64,000 bases of DNA from Lysobacterales bacterium. Lineage in GTDB: Bacteria > Pseudomonadota > Gammaproteobacteria > Xanthomonadales > Rhodanobacteraceae. The stretch covers positions 568,289 through 632,288 of the forward strand of contig JADKJL010000012.1 in assembly GCA_016721015.1 (NCBI GenBank), read 5' to 3'. Below are positions 54,384 to 64,000 of this stretch, piece by piece. Each line of letters begins with the position of its first letter. Within the stretch, counting starts at the first letter, position 1. The notes under the pieces were generated by a model. That model saw nothing but the letters and a program-made list of their open reading frames with translations, searched no databases and had not been told where the DNA came from. The position numbers and the translations under genes are program-made.

Positions 54384-54944
54384 ATGACTCTTATCCCGAT
54401 CGTCATCGTCGTGGTATTCACCGCACTTGCCGTGACCGGCGCTTACAACTTGCTTGTGCGCCGGCGCAATGCGCTCGACAACGCGTTCGCGGGCATCGAC
54501 ACCCATTTGATGATGCGCTATGACCTGATTCCAAATCTGGTTGCGGTCGTCAAGCGCTACGCCAGCCACGAGAACGACACGCTGCGCGAATTGACCGAGT
54601 TGCGCTCGCAAGCACGCGCGGATGCACTCGGCACGAACGATCGAGTACGCCTGGACAATCGGATCAGCCAGTCCATGGGGAGCATCCTTGCACTGGTCGA
54701 AAGCTATCCCGAGCTGAAAGCGACCGAGAGCTTTCAGCAACTTCAGCGCGCATTGAACGAAGTCGAGGAACGTATCGCTGCATCCCGCCGCGCGTTCAAC
54801 GCCGCCGCAACCGACTACAACAACGCCGTGGAGCTGTTTCCACTCAATCATCGCTGCGACATTTGGCTTCACGCGCCGAACCTTGTTCGCCGCGGCGGAA
54901 GGCGCGCGGGCAAGGTTTCTGTGGCTAACGATCTGCACAACTGA
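54384..54944 (+). CDS. lemA: LemA family protein with two compensating frameshifts near the end
   Basis: This 186-residue LemA-type protein has one N-terminal membrane segment (about 3-24) and an outer helical bundle (RRNALDNAFAGIDTHLMMRYDLIPNLVAVVKRYASHE; LNEVEERIAASRRAFNAAATDYNNAVE). After YNNAVELFP the read frame gives NHRCDIWLHAPN, while a neighbouring frame gives the expected IIAATFGFTRRTLFAAAEGA; the original frame returns at VSVANDL. Two small indels at about 54845 and 54915 therefore seem to cancel. The family role is uncertain. The two downstream DUF3137 genes are the typical LemA partners. Confidence 0.88.
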   Translation: MTLIPIVIVVVFTALAVTGAYNLLVRRRNALDNAFAGIDTHLMMRYDLIPNLVAVVKRYASHENDTLRELTELRSQARADALGTNDRVRLDNRISQSMGSILALVESYPELKATESFQQLQRALNEVEERIAASRRAFNAAATDYNNAVELFPLNHRCDIWLHAPNLVRRGGRRAGKVSVANDLHN

Positions 54945-54979
54945 GAACCCACAATGGCCCGCGCAGGGAATACCGCAAA

Positions 54980-55976
54980 TTGCCTGCAGGCAATGAGCAG
55001 CTCGCGACCGGAGAAGCGTCGTCACGCGAGGGCGACTTCGACGCGTTCTACGTAAAACATCTGATCCCGACGATCTCCTTACTCGAGGTCGAGAGAAAAA
55101 AAGTCGCTCGACGGATCTGGCTCTGGCTGCTGCTGATCGTGCCATCGGGCACTGCGTTGACCTGGCACCTGTTCGAGACCGCGGCCAATGAGTTCGTCGT
55201 GGTTACGGCGTTCGCAGGCAGCGTGATCGGCGTGATCTGGGTGCTCACGGTGCTTCGCGTTCGCTACGACAGAAACTTCAATTCGGGCATCGTCAAACCG
55301 ATCATCTGCTTTTTCGATCCCAGCCTTGATTACACCCCGGACGGTTGCGTAGCGAAGACTCTGTTCGATCAAGCGCGCTTTTATGAAGGGGCGCCGCCAG
55401 AGCGATACAGTGGTGAAGATCTCGTCGAAGGCATGCTCGGCAAGACTCGCATGTGCTTCTCTGAAATCACCGCGCAACGGGTCACCCTGGTCAAGAGCAA
55501 GAGTGGAAGCGACACCGAACGCGTCACCACACTCTTTAAAGGGGTTTTTTTCAGCGCCGATTTCAACAAGTTTTTTTCGGGCGCGACCTTCGTGTTCCCG
55601 ATCGGGCAGAAAAGCTATTTGGTCTCCATCGGCCAGATGCTGCAGTCCTGGCACACCGAACATGGCCAGATCGTCAAACGAAGATCCCGAATTCGAACGT
55701 GCGTTCGTCGTCTACTCGAACAACCAGATAGCGCGCTACATCCTGACGCCAGCGCTGATGCAACGGTTGCTCGATTTCCACCGCCGCTCCAAACGCAAAC
55801 CTCAGTTCTCTTTTGTCGGATCAAACGTGAATATCGGCCTCAACAGGGGCGGCAAGCTGTTTGAATCCCGGCTGTTCAGGACCCTGCTCAAACCTTCGAT
55901 ATATGAGGCTTTCTGGAGCGATCTCACCGAGCTCGCGGGGATCGTCGAAGAGCTGAATCTCAATACCCGAATCTGA
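54980..55976 (+). CDS. DUF3137 domain-containing protein (first copy), frameshifted
   Basis: This LemA-associated membrane protein has two membrane segments (about 45-66 and 73-92) and a C-terminal DUF3137 domain (YDRNFNSGIVKPIICFFDPSLDY; SEDLVEGMLGKTR-like; ADFNKFFSGATFVFP). At about 55680 the frame breaks: GQIVKR is followed, in another frame, by EDPEFERAFVVYSNNQI to ELNLNTRI, stop 55976. The paralog downstream reads VKLEDPEFER without interruption, which shows what is expected. The start is uncertain: TTG at 54980 opens this frame, but an ATG at 54954 in another frame could be the true start if another indel lies near 54980. Confidence 0.85.
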
Positions 55977-56083
55977 CCAAGGCCTGACCGCGCCCGGGCG
56001 TTCCTGCGCACTTACATGATCAGATTGCGAATTCGCTTGAAATCCAGTCAGCGCTTCGCAATCCGATAGGACTGGAGAGTTTG

Positions 56084-57080
56084 ATGCAAACTGCCCCCCA
56101 AAAAGATTTTGCGTCCTTCTTTCGAGAGCGCCTTTCCGCGGAGCTCGAACCTCTGGAGTCGCAGCGAAAGGAAATAGTCCGCCGAACCTGGCTCTGGATC
56201 GCACTCATCGTCCCGATCGGAATAGCGGCCACATTCCTTCTCATATTGATCAAATCGCATGATTTCTTCATTGAGCTTGCACTCAGGATCGCCAGAGCGG
56301 TGACTCTGTCTGCAACGCTCTTCGGCCCCACCGCCATGGTCAGAAAGCTGCGCGAGGACTACGACGAGGAATTCAATGCCTGCATCATTCGCCCTCTTAT
56401 CAAATTCTTCGATCCCAACCTCGATTACAGTGTCGATGGACGCGTGCCCTATGAGGTTTTCACACGCTCAAGGCTGTTTTCGAAAATCTCCTCGAAAACC
56501 TACACGGGCAAGCACCTGATTAGCGGCATCCTTGGCAAGACCCGTATGTGTTTCTCCCAGGTCAAAGCCGATACATTCAAAATCAATCGCCCGCAAAAAG
56601 ATTGACGGGCCGAAGGAGAGTTATACCCAGGTTTTCAATGGCATTTTCTTTACCGCTGACTTTAACAAGGATTTTGCCGGGCTAACGGTCATCCTGCCCG
56701 ATCGGGCGGAAAAGCTGCTCGGCTCAATAGGGCAGATGCTGCAAGATGGAAAAACAGAGTTCGGCGAATTGGTAAAACTCGAAGATCCAGAATTCGAGCG
56801 CGAGTTTGTTGTCTATTCAAGCAACCAGATCGAAGCCCGATACATTCTGAGTCCTGCACTGATGCGACGCATCCTTGATTTCAAAATGCGTTCGCAACGA
56901 ACTTTCCACATGTCGTTCGCTGGATCGAGCGTCAATATCGCCATCGATATGGGCACAGACCTGTTTGAACCCCGCCTTTTTCGCACCGTGCTCGATCCCA
57001 AAATCTACGAGTCTTTCTGGAATGACCTCAGCCTGCTCGCTGGCATCGTTGACGAACTGAACCTCAATGCACGGATCTGA
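56084..57080 (+). CDS. DUF3137 domain-containing protein (second copy), frameshifted
   Basis: This tandem paralog of the preceding gene has the same layout: two membrane segments (about 30-52 and 62-80), then DFNACIIRPLIKFFDPNLDYS-like and GILGKTRMCFSQVKAD blocks. The frame breaks in an A-run at about 56597-56601 (CGCAAAAAGATTG) and resumes as GPKESYTQVFNGIFFTADFN to ELNLNARI, stop 57080. The ATG at 56084 has GGAG 8 bases upstream, so the start is secure. The two copies are clearly related but far from identical, so the duplication is old; both may partner LemA. Confidence 0.85.
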
Positions 57081-57766
57081 CCAAGGCTTGAATACATTCG
57101 GTCGGTCCGTCGGTCTTGCTGACTTTTTGCCGAAAACATGCTTGCGAGCCACCACGAATCAACGAAGCAATTTGACACGAGGCACGAATGAAGACGATAG
57201 GCCTGATCGGCGGCATGAGCTGGGAGTCCACGGCAACCTACTACCGCTTGATCAACGAGCTGATCAAGGAGAAACTCGGCGGCCTGCACTCGGCGCGGCT
57301 GATTCTTTACAGCGTCAACTTTCACGACATCGAACGCCTGCAACGATCTGGCGACTGGAATGAAGCCGGCACGCTGCTCGCGAATACAGGTCGTGCGGCT
57401 CCAAGCCGGCGGCGCCGAATTCCTGGTTCTATGCACGAATACCATGCACAAGGTATCGTCTGCCATTGAAGCGGCCACGACGATCCCGCTACTGCATCTC
57501 GCGGACGCGACGGCTGCCGCCGTGCATGATGCTGGACTGAGCTGCGTCGGCCTGCTCGGCACGCGCTTCACGATGGAACAGGATTTCTACCGCGATCGCC
57601 TTGCGCGCTCGCATGGCCTCAGCGTGCTGGTTCCAGAATTGCCTGATCGCGATCTTGTTCATCGAGTGATCTACGAAGAGCTCTGTCTGGGCAAGATCAA
57701 CGCCGACTCACGCGAGGCCTATCGTCGCGTCATCAACAACCTGGTCGCTAGAGGCGCGCAGCGGAA

Positions 57767-59000
57767 TGTGTCAATGCTTTGAGACAACCAGTTGACGGAA
57801 TTTAGTGAGTGTTTTCGACGGTTGGTTTCTGAGTGCTGGGCTCCTTGGACGAGGGCGGGTTGATATAGACGACATCGGGTACGAGCGGCGGCCTTGGGGT
57901 TCTTCCTTGAAGCGCAGAGGGTTTTGATCGAAGGCACTCTGCAGGGTCAGCGTTCGCTCGGCTGTGATGCGTTTGGCGTCGCCCTGATGCACAGCAGCCG
58001 GAGTCATGAGCCCGATGCCGGTATGGCGGTGATGATGGTTGTAGTGGGCAACAAAGGGCTCCACGAATGCGCGACCGTGATCGATGCCGGTGAAGCACTC
58101 GGGGAACGTTGGCGCGAACTTGGCGGTCTTGAACAGGCTTTCGCTGTAGGGATTGTCGTTGCTGACCCGGGGTCGCGAGAAGCTGGCGTCGACGCCCAAG
58201 TCGACGAGGAGTTCAGCGAGTGTCTTTGAGCGCATCGGCGCGCCGCGATCAGCGTGCAGGGTCAATTGTCCCTTGGGTACCGCTTTCGCGCAATGCGGTC
58301 TGCTCGACCAGTTCACGGGCCAACTGGGCGGACTCCCGCGTACTGAGCAGCCAGCCGACGATGTAGCGACTGTAGACATCGAGGACGACGTAGAGATACA
58401 GGTAGGACCACTTGACCGTCGTGCGCAGCTTGGTGATGTCCCATGACCAGAGTTGGTTGGGTGCGCTGGCCATCAACTCCGGTCGAGCATAGACCGGATG
58501 CACGCGCTGTGCGCGCCGCTCACGCACAGCGTGCTGTTTCTCCAGCAGGCGGTACATGGTGCGGATTGAACACAGGTAGCGTCCTTCATCGAGCAGGGTG
58601 GCGTAGACCTGATGCGGCGCGCGATCAACGAAGCGCGGGCTCATCAACTCATCGAGCACGGCTGTCTGTTCGGCTTCGCTCAACTTCAGCGGCGGCACGC
58701 GCACACAGGGAGTTGTCATCTTGGGTCGACGCTGGCGATACAACGTGGCCCGAGACAACCCAAGCCCATCGCACGCCTGGACGGTGCCGACCTGATCGGC
58801 CCAATGCCGGCAGCAGGCTCATACCGGTTCCTCGCTGCTGGGCAGACCCAACAGCGCGCACAACTTTTTGGGCGTCGAGGAGTGGACCGGCACCAAAGCA
58901 GGCGATGATTGAGCGGAAACTGATGATCTTTTCATGTGCATGAGAGAAGCCTACCTTCAGTAATTAGGAAGAGGTAGTTGTCTCAGGTCACATTGGCACA
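57767..59000 (-). mobile_element. IS3-like insertion sequence inside the racemase gene
   Basis: The 1.23-kb element has imperfect terminal inverted repeats: the left end TGTGTCAATG...TGAGACAAC and the right end, read inward, TGTGCCAATG...TGAGACAAC. The outermost bases are TG...CA. The flanks share a GCAG(C)GGAA-like sequence (57758-57766 on the left, GCAGGGAA near 59004 on the right), a possible target duplication. Its transposase has the DDE integrase core. The exact ends have an uncertainty of a few bases because the two ends differ by small indels. Confidence 0.8.
57771..58758 (-). pseudogene. DDE transposase (IS3-family OrfB type), frameshifted
   Basis: The transposase starts LSRATLYRQRRP and has the integrase-core region NQLWSWDITKLRT (first Asp), YLYVVLDVYSRYIVGW, LTLHADRGAPM (second Asp) and NDNPYSESLFKT (Glu), with HHRHTGIG near the end. 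The frame breaks at about 58285 (GCGCGAAAGC): LREsgtqg in one frame must become AVPKGQLTLHADRG in the next. Upstream, 58780-58940 encodes a further N-terminal part (STPKKLCALLGLPSSEEPV and ACCRHWADQVGTVQACDGLG) with a stop between, so more than one lesion is present. Confidence 0.85.
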
Positions 59001-59169
59001 GGGGCAGGGAATCATCCTTGGCTGTACGGAAATCGGCTTGCTCATTGGCTCTGATGATGTCGATGCGCCCTTGTTTGACACCACCGAAATCCATGCGCGT
59101 GCCGCTGTGGATTTTGCGCTGGATTACGGCGACATTCATGCCGCTGTTAGCGCACCGGCAGGTATCTGA

Positions 59170-59494
59170 GGTTGAACCCACACCGGTTCCACCTGAGCCG
59201 ACATATTTTTCGACTTCCAATTTCCGCTCACGGCTCACCGCAACGGAGTACAAGGCATCGTTGCTGAAGTCCGAGGTCTGCCCAAAGATATTTCCCGATG
59301 ATTACCGGCCGGCCGGCCACTTTTTACAAAAGCCCCGCACTTAGCGCGGTTCTTCCCGCGTAGCCGCCGAAGCGCAACCACGTGTCTCGTCGTCGCAGCG
59401 CTCTGCATTTGCAGGAAACAGCGGGGAAAATTTCATACTCAATCCGCTTCCTGCGGAAATCATTGCGGAGATTTTTGGCTTCTCGACTTTCCGA
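59170..59494. other. intergenic region between the racemase remnant and corA
   Basis: About 325 bases between convergent genes. There is a GC-rich CCGGCCGGCCGG palindrome near 59307-59319. I see no gene, REP unit or clear T-tailed terminator. Confidence 0.4.
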
Positions 59495-60525
59495 TTACAA
59501 CCACTTTGCCCGGCGCAGCAACCAGAACAATCCACCGCAGATGATCGCTGTGACTACGATGATGGCCGCGTAGCCCCACGGCTTGTCGAGCTCGGGCATA
59601 TGGTGGAAATTCATGCCGTACCAGCTGGTCAGCAAAGTTGGTGCGGCAAGCAGCGCAGCCCAGCCAGCGAGGCGCTTGACCACTTCGCCCTGCGCCACGG
59701 TGACCAGTGAAAGGTTCACGCTCAATGCGGCGGTGAGCATTTCGCGCATCGTGTCCGTCGATTCGTTGATACGCGCAGCGTGATCGAGGACATCACGGAA
59801 ATAGGGCCGTACTTCATCGCGCAACAGGCCCGGATACATGCGCGTGAGCTGATTGAGGATGTCCTGCAACCACTGATCGCCAGGCGCAGGGTGACCAGTT
59901 CTTTCTTCAGGTTGTAGAGGCGACGGATCGTGTCGCGCTTGAAGGTGTCCTCGAAGATGTCTTCCTCCAGCTCCTGCAGATCCTCACGAAAACTGCGCAC
60001 GATCGGCATGAAGTTGTCGACGATAAAATCAAGCACGGCGTACAGGGCATAGCTCGGCCCGAACGTCAGCATCTCGGGAGATTGCTCGCAACTGCGGCGT
60101 GCCGGTGCATAGGAGAGCGATGCCCCGTGACGCACGGTGACCAGATAGCGTTTGCCGACAAAGATGTGCGTCTCGCCAAACTGGATGGTCGCGTCAACGA
60201 CCTGGGCCGTCTGCGCAACGATGAACAGCGAATCGCCATAGGCCTCGATTTTCGGGCGCTGGTGCGCGTTGTGCGCATCCTCGATGGCCAGATCGTGCAG
60301 GCCGAACTCCTCCTGCAATTTTTCGAGCAGGGCCTCGTCTGGTTCGATCAGGCCGACCCAAACGAAGGTGTCCGGGCGTTCCAGCACGTCGCTGATCGCA
60401 TCGAGAGAGATGTCGCCAATACGTTTGCCATCGGAGCTGTAGGCAACGCAATTGGCCACCATCGCCGCACTCTGAACGGGCGACTCGGCGGCAGCGGCGA
60501 GAATGGCACTGGCTTGTTTTTCCAT
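59495..60525 (-). CDS. corA: CorA family magnesium/cobalt transporter, frameshifted
   Basis: This CorA channel for Mg2+/Co2+ has a long cytosolic N-terminal funnel (TFVWVGLIEPDEALLEKLQEEFGLHDLAIEDA, HQRPKIEAYGD) and the stalk helix (LYNLKKELVTLRLA). Two C-terminal membrane segments include the diagnostic YGMN (YGMNFHHMPELDKPWGY). The frame breaks at about 59880: LVTLRLA runs into SGCRTSS, while the neighbouring frame gives DQWLQDILNQLTRMYPGLLRDEVRPYFRDVLDH. One small indel repairs it. The ATG at 60525 (MEKQASAIL) is the likely start. The C-terminal ends in WLLRRAKWL. Confidence 0.9.
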
Positions 60526-60677
60526 GGCGCGGATGATGCGCGTCCGCGGCGAAGCGGGCAATGCAGCGCGAAAGATCTGGCTGCAAACGGCATCCGACCC
60601 GCTCGTCGCTTGGCCATGGGGATGACACCTGCGCGCGGCTTCGCTACCGTGGATCACCGGCGCAACGCAGACCTCCC

Positions 60678-62843
60678 GTGAACGAGCAGCTCGACCACAT
60701 CGCCGCCCTGATCGGCCAGGGTCGCCCCGATCTTGCCGCAGATCTCGCGGCGAAGACGCGCGCGCGGTTTCCGGCGGCGGTCGAACCGGCCCGGCTGCAC
60801 GGTCTCGCCCTGTTGGGCATGAACCGGGTCGCTGCGGCAATCAGCGTGCTCGAAACCGCGCATGCGATCGATCCGACTTCGATCGAAACCCCGTGCAATC
60901 TCGGCAGCGCCCTGCTCGCCCGCAACGATGCGCGCGCGGCCCTGATCGTGCTGCAATCCGCCCAGTTGATCGCACCGGGACATCCGGTCGTCCTCAATGG
61001 CATCGGCAACGCACGGCGCGCGCTGGGCGACGCGCAAGGTTCGCGTGATGCCTATCTCGCCGCGACCCGCGCCGCACCCGGGTTTTCTCGGCGCATGGCT
61101 CAATCTGGCGGCAGCCGAACTGGCCCTGGGCCTGGCCACGGAATGCGAGCGCATCGTGCGCATGATCCTGCAGCAGACTGCGCATCCCGAGGCCCTGCTC
61201 CTGCTCGCGCAATCGCTCAACGCACAAGGTCGGTTCGACGAAGCGGCCGCCACCTGCATCGAGGGCGAACGGGTCGCCCCGAACGACGCCCGTTTCCCCT
61301 ACCAACTTGGCCAGATTGATGATGAGCGCAAGCAGCCGGTTACGGCAGCGGCGGCGCATGCACGCGCCTTGCAGCTCGATCCCGACCTCAGCGGTGCGCT
61401 CGCCCAATACGTATTCATCAAGCGCCAGCTCTGCGACTGGAGCGATCTCGATGCGCTTTCGAACAGGCTGCGCAGTGCCGTTGCCAACAATGCTGCCGAT
61501 GTGACCCCATTCGGCTTTCTCGCCGAACCGGCCAGTGCCGCCGAGCAACTGCAGTGCGCACGCAATTTTGCCGAAGGCGTCGCCCAGCGCGTCGATCCGT
61601 TGCGGGACAAGGCGCGCTCCCTTGTCTTCTCGACGCGAAGCGCAATCTCCCCTGCGGATCGGCTTCGCCTCGAACGGATTCGGCAAGCATCCGACCGGCC
61701 TGCTGACGGTCGCCTTCTTCGAGGCACTGCATCGGCGTGATGTCGATTTTCATCTGTTCGCTACCGCGCGCGTGGATGGCTCGCCGATCCAGCGGCGCCT
61801 GCAGGCCAGCGCACGCCAATGGCATGAGTTCGACAGCATTCCCGCAGCGGCCATGGCCGCGCGCCTTGCCGAATGCGAACTCGATGCGCTGATCGACCTG
61901 CGCGTCTGGGGCGGCGGGCAACATCAGCGAGGCACTGGTCTTGCGCCCGGCCCCGATCCAGATCAACTGGGCTGGCCTATCCGGGTACCTGGTGCACGCT
62001 GGATCGACTATGTGATCGCCGATCGCCACGTATTGACGCCAGCCATGCGCCCTCATTTCTCCGAATGCGTGGCCTGGCTTCCGCGTTGTTTCCAGCCTTC
62101 GGATCCAGGCCGCGCTGTCGCCGAGCCGCCAGCGCGAAGCGAATGCGGCCCGCCCGACGACGGCGTCGTCTATGTCTGCTTCCAACAACAGCTACAAACT
62201 CGATCCGCGCAGCGTCGGCCGCATGCTGACCATCCTCAAGGCCGTTCCCGGTTCAGTTTTGTGGCTGCTGTCCGGACCGGATACCAGCGATGCCAACCTG
62301 CGCTCGATCGCCATGCAGGCGGCGGTCGATCCGAACCGGATCGTGTTCATGCCGAAACTGCCGCACGCCGACTACCTGGCACGCTATCGGCATGCCGACC
62401 TGTTCCTCGATACCGCGCAATACAACGCCCATACGACCGCGTCGGATTCCCTCTGGGCGGGTTGTCCGGTGCTGACCACACCAGGTGAAACCTTCGCTGC
62501 GCGTGTCGCCGCCAGTCTCAACCATCACCTCGGCATGGATGAACTGAATGCAGCCGACGATGATGCCTTTATCGAGATCGCCAGCCGTATCGGCAATGAC
62601 CGGTCCGCGCGCGCCGCGCTGCGTGCCCGGCTTGCGCAATCCCGTCAACAAAGCAACTTGTTCGACATGCAGGGATACGCCGATGATTTCCCTGAGCCAG
62701 CTGCAGCGCATCGTCGATCGCCACTGCGCGGGGTTGCCGCCAGCGGCAATCGATTGATGCGATGGACGCACCGGCTCGCCTTCTACTCGGACATCCGTCA
62801 CCCGCTCCTCGACTTTCGGCTTGAGCAGCGATTCGATGGTTGA
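60678..62843 (+). CDS. SPINDLY/O-GlcNAc-transferase-like TPR glycosyltransferase, multiple frameshifts
   Basis: The N-terminal half has TPR repeats (LHGLALLGMNRVAAAISVLETAHAIDP, ALLLLAQSLNAQGRFDEAAATCIEGERVAP). The C-terminal half is a GT41-type catalytic region: LRIGFASNGFGKHPTGLL, WIDYVIADRHVLTP, YVCFNNSYKLDP, FMPKLPHADYLARYRHADLFLDT and NAHTTASDSLWAGCPVLT. Continuous reading needs frame changes at about 61078, 61645, 61920, 61990 and 62175. The GTG at 60678 opens the gene. Such enzymes transfer GlcNAc or related sugars to proteins; bacterial substrates are often flagellar or surface proteins. The number of lesions suggests sequence error more than decay. Confidence 0.85.
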
Positions 62844-62928
62844 ATGGCGATCCAGACAGTCACCGGATCACCCGCGTGGCTTTCAAGTATGCTTGGATTT
62901 CAAACCCGTGCCGAACCAAGTTGCGTCA

Positions 62929-63451
62929 ATGAAGCCGACCAGCGAATTCATGCCATTGGCGCTCTGCGTCCTCACCGTCTCCGACACCCGCACGGCGGAA
63001 AACGATTCCTCGGGCGATTACCTTGTCGATGTCCTGACCGCGAGCGGCCACCGGCTGCACGAGCGAAGCCTGATCAGGGATGACGTGTACCGCATGCGCG
63101 CCGTCGTCTCGCAGTGGATCGCCGATGAGAATGTGCACGGAATCCTCGTCACCGGCGGCACCGGTTTCACGGGCCGCGACTCGACACCGGAGGCGATCGC
63201 GCCCCTGCTCGACAAGCTCATGCCCGGCTTCGGCGAAATGTTCCGCGCCATCAGCATCGAGGAAATCGGCACATCGAGCCTGCAATCGCGCGCCTTCGCC
63301 GGCCTCGCCAATCAGACCTGCATCTTCTGCCTGCCAGGCTCCACTTCGGCATGCCGCACCGCCTGGGGAGAAGATCATCCAGAGCCAGCTCGACGTCCGC
63401 ACCCGGCCCTGCAACCTCGCCGGCCTGCGACCGCGACTCGGCGAACGCTGA
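62929..63451 (+). CDS. moaB: molybdenum cofactor biosynthesis protein B, frameshifted
   Basis: The MoaB/MogA-type protein acts in adenylylation of molybdopterin. It shows LCVLTVSDTRTAENDSSGDYL, VTGGTGFTGRDSTPEAI, FGEMFRAISIEEIGTSSLQSRAFAG and CLPGSTSACRTAW. At the G-run 63365-63368 one extra G shifts the frame. Without it the protein continues EKIIQSQLDVRTRPCNLAGLRP to a stop at 63451, giving about 173 residues, the family length. The uncorrected frame runs on through REP sequence to 63855. The ATG at 62929 fits the family start. No other moa genes are visible. Confidence 0.9.
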
Positions 63452-63851
63452 TCACCATCATCCCGGAAATCAACCGCGTGAAAATCGGATCCGGCGGAGG
63501 GCCACCGCCACCGCCCCACAAGGACTCACTCCGCCCATTCCCGCTCTTCGCGGGCCGACATCAATCACGATGCCTTTCATCCACTTCAAGCAACGGCACG
63601 TGGCGGAGGCTACTTCTCGCCCGTCCCCTCGTCGTGGCAGCGACTTCAGTCGCGATGCCTTTGTTCGACCTCATTCAAGAGTATCGTGACAGAGGCTACT
63701 CCCGCTCTTCCCGCTCTTCGTGGGAGCGGGTCATGCGCCAGCTGAAAGTTCACGAAACTGCGCCAAGTCAGACATGCCGGATGAGCATCACCCCGGACTT
63801 TCAAGCTGTCGCTCGCAAAGAACGCACCCGGTCAACGACTCAGGAATCGCG
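63452..63851. other. gene-free region with degenerate REP units
   Basis: About 400 bases upstream of ppk2. Degenerate REP units occur (GCAGCGACTTCAGTCGCGAT at about 63629-63648, and shorter copies near 63560 and 63715 with GTGGGAGCGGGTC). No supported gene. Confidence 0.6.
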
Positions 63852-64000
63852 ATGAAATCAATCAAGCGCAAGAAATACGAGGAAGGACTCGAACAACTGC
63901 AGGCGACTTGATCGACCTGCAGCACTGGATCGTCGCCACCGGCCAGCGCGTCGTGATCGTTTTCGAAGCCGCGATGCGGCCGGCAAGGGCGGCGTGATCA
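63852..64000 (+). CDS. ppk2: polyphosphate kinase 2, start only (cut by window end, frameshifted)
   Basis: The N-terminal fragment of a PPK2-type kinase, which uses polyphosphate to phosphorylate nucleotides, begins KSIKRKKYEEGLEQLQA. After a frameshift at about 63905 it gives DLIDLQHWIVATGQRVVIVFE, and after a second at about 63970 DAAGKGGVI, the Walker A region. All three blocks match the family start in order and spacing. AGGA lies upstream of the ATG at 63852. Only about 50 residues lie within the window, so the PPK2 class cannot be judged. Confidence 0.82.

Larger units (their letters stand above)
57188..59169 (+). pseudogene. aspartate/glutamate racemase gene split by an insertion sequence
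   Basis: The 5' part (57188-57766) encodes KTIGLIGGMSWESTATYYRL. After a frameshift at about 57385 it continues EFLVLCTNTMHKV (first catalytic Cys), GLLGTRFTMEQDFYRDRL and REAYRRVINNLVARGAQ. The 3' part resumes beyond the IS at about 59001 with GIILGCTEIGLLI (second catalytic Cys), TTEIHARAAVDFALD and a stop at 59169. Joined, it is a complete YgeA-type amino-acid racemase, which interconverts L- and D-Asp/Glu. The IS removes the second catalytic cysteine from the product, so the gene is inactive whether or not the frameshift is real. Confidence 0.9.

Noticed and set aside
58957..59253. A 98-codon minus-strand frame at the racemase 3' end
   Set aside because: It is antisense to the conserved racemase segment and has no recognisable features.

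Overview
This is a high-GC gammaproteobacterial chromosome segment, most likely Xanthomonadales/Lysobacterales (Rhodanobacteraceae- or Xanthomonadaceae-like). The reasons are gyrA and mtnA close together, a split adenosylcobalamin-dependent ribonucleotide reductase (nrdJ plus a TSCPD partner), and the many REP-type palindromes of the form GTGGGAGCGACTTCAGTCGC next to a RAYT transposase. The taxonomic call is inference; no rRNA or tRNA gene was seen.

Layout. 1-5 kb: a surface-glycan-like cluster (2OG-oxygenase fragment, MBOAT acyltransferase, SGNH-like partner, two methyltransferases). 5-10 kb (minus strand): FUSC transporter, creD and tsaB, plus a secreted class-A-type serine hydrolase. 10.5-11.2 kb: an AbrB/MazE-Doc toxin-antitoxin pair. 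11.4-17.2 kb: a wHTH-nSTAND-TM-TPR giant regulator with a small overlapping partner, divergent from a lipoprotein metallo-hydrolase and an unknown 255-residue protein. 17.7-20.7 kb: a low-GC island with a MITE that has Tn5-like ends, a two-TM coiled-coil protein and a PIN-like protein. 20.7-25.9 kb: the nrdJ locus. An intein splits the large subunit exactly before the predicted radical cysteine, a Lys/Ala-rich H1-like protein follows (frameshifted), and the TSCPD subunit carries an in-frame palindromic repeat. 26.4-32.4 kb: degQ-type protease, gyrA, GtrA-family protein, mtnA. 32.5-34.5 kb: a REP/RAYT locus with an 11-unit array. 34.5-43.2 kb: recC-recB-recD, coupled by 4-base overlaps. 43.3-48.2 kb: a secreted unknown, a spermidine-synthase-like protein, an exported agmatine-deiminase-family enzyme and kbl. 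48.2-49.3 kb: a 167-bp tandem repeat. 49.4-53.7 kb: an RsuA-type pseudouridine synthase and yajC-secD-secF. 53.8-64 kb: DUF3224, lemA with two DUF3137 genes, an Asp/Glu racemase split by an insertion sequence, corA, a SPINDLY-type O-GlcNAc transferase, moaB and the start of ppk2.

From about 53.6 kb to the end nearly every gene carries one or more apparent single-base frameshifts. Before that only one clear case was found, at 21.94 kb. Several shifts sit in homopolymers and one pair in lemA compensates itself. Low-quality sequence near a contig end is therefore the simplest explanation, and 'broken' genes there should not be taken as true pseudogenes without read data. The racemase is the exception, because it is also physically interrupted by the IS.

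Most interesting leads: the nSTAND/metallo-hydrolase locus, the PIN-like plus membrane coiled-coil pair beside the MITE, the Gln-terminated intein at the nrdJ active site, and three different scales of REP amplification.
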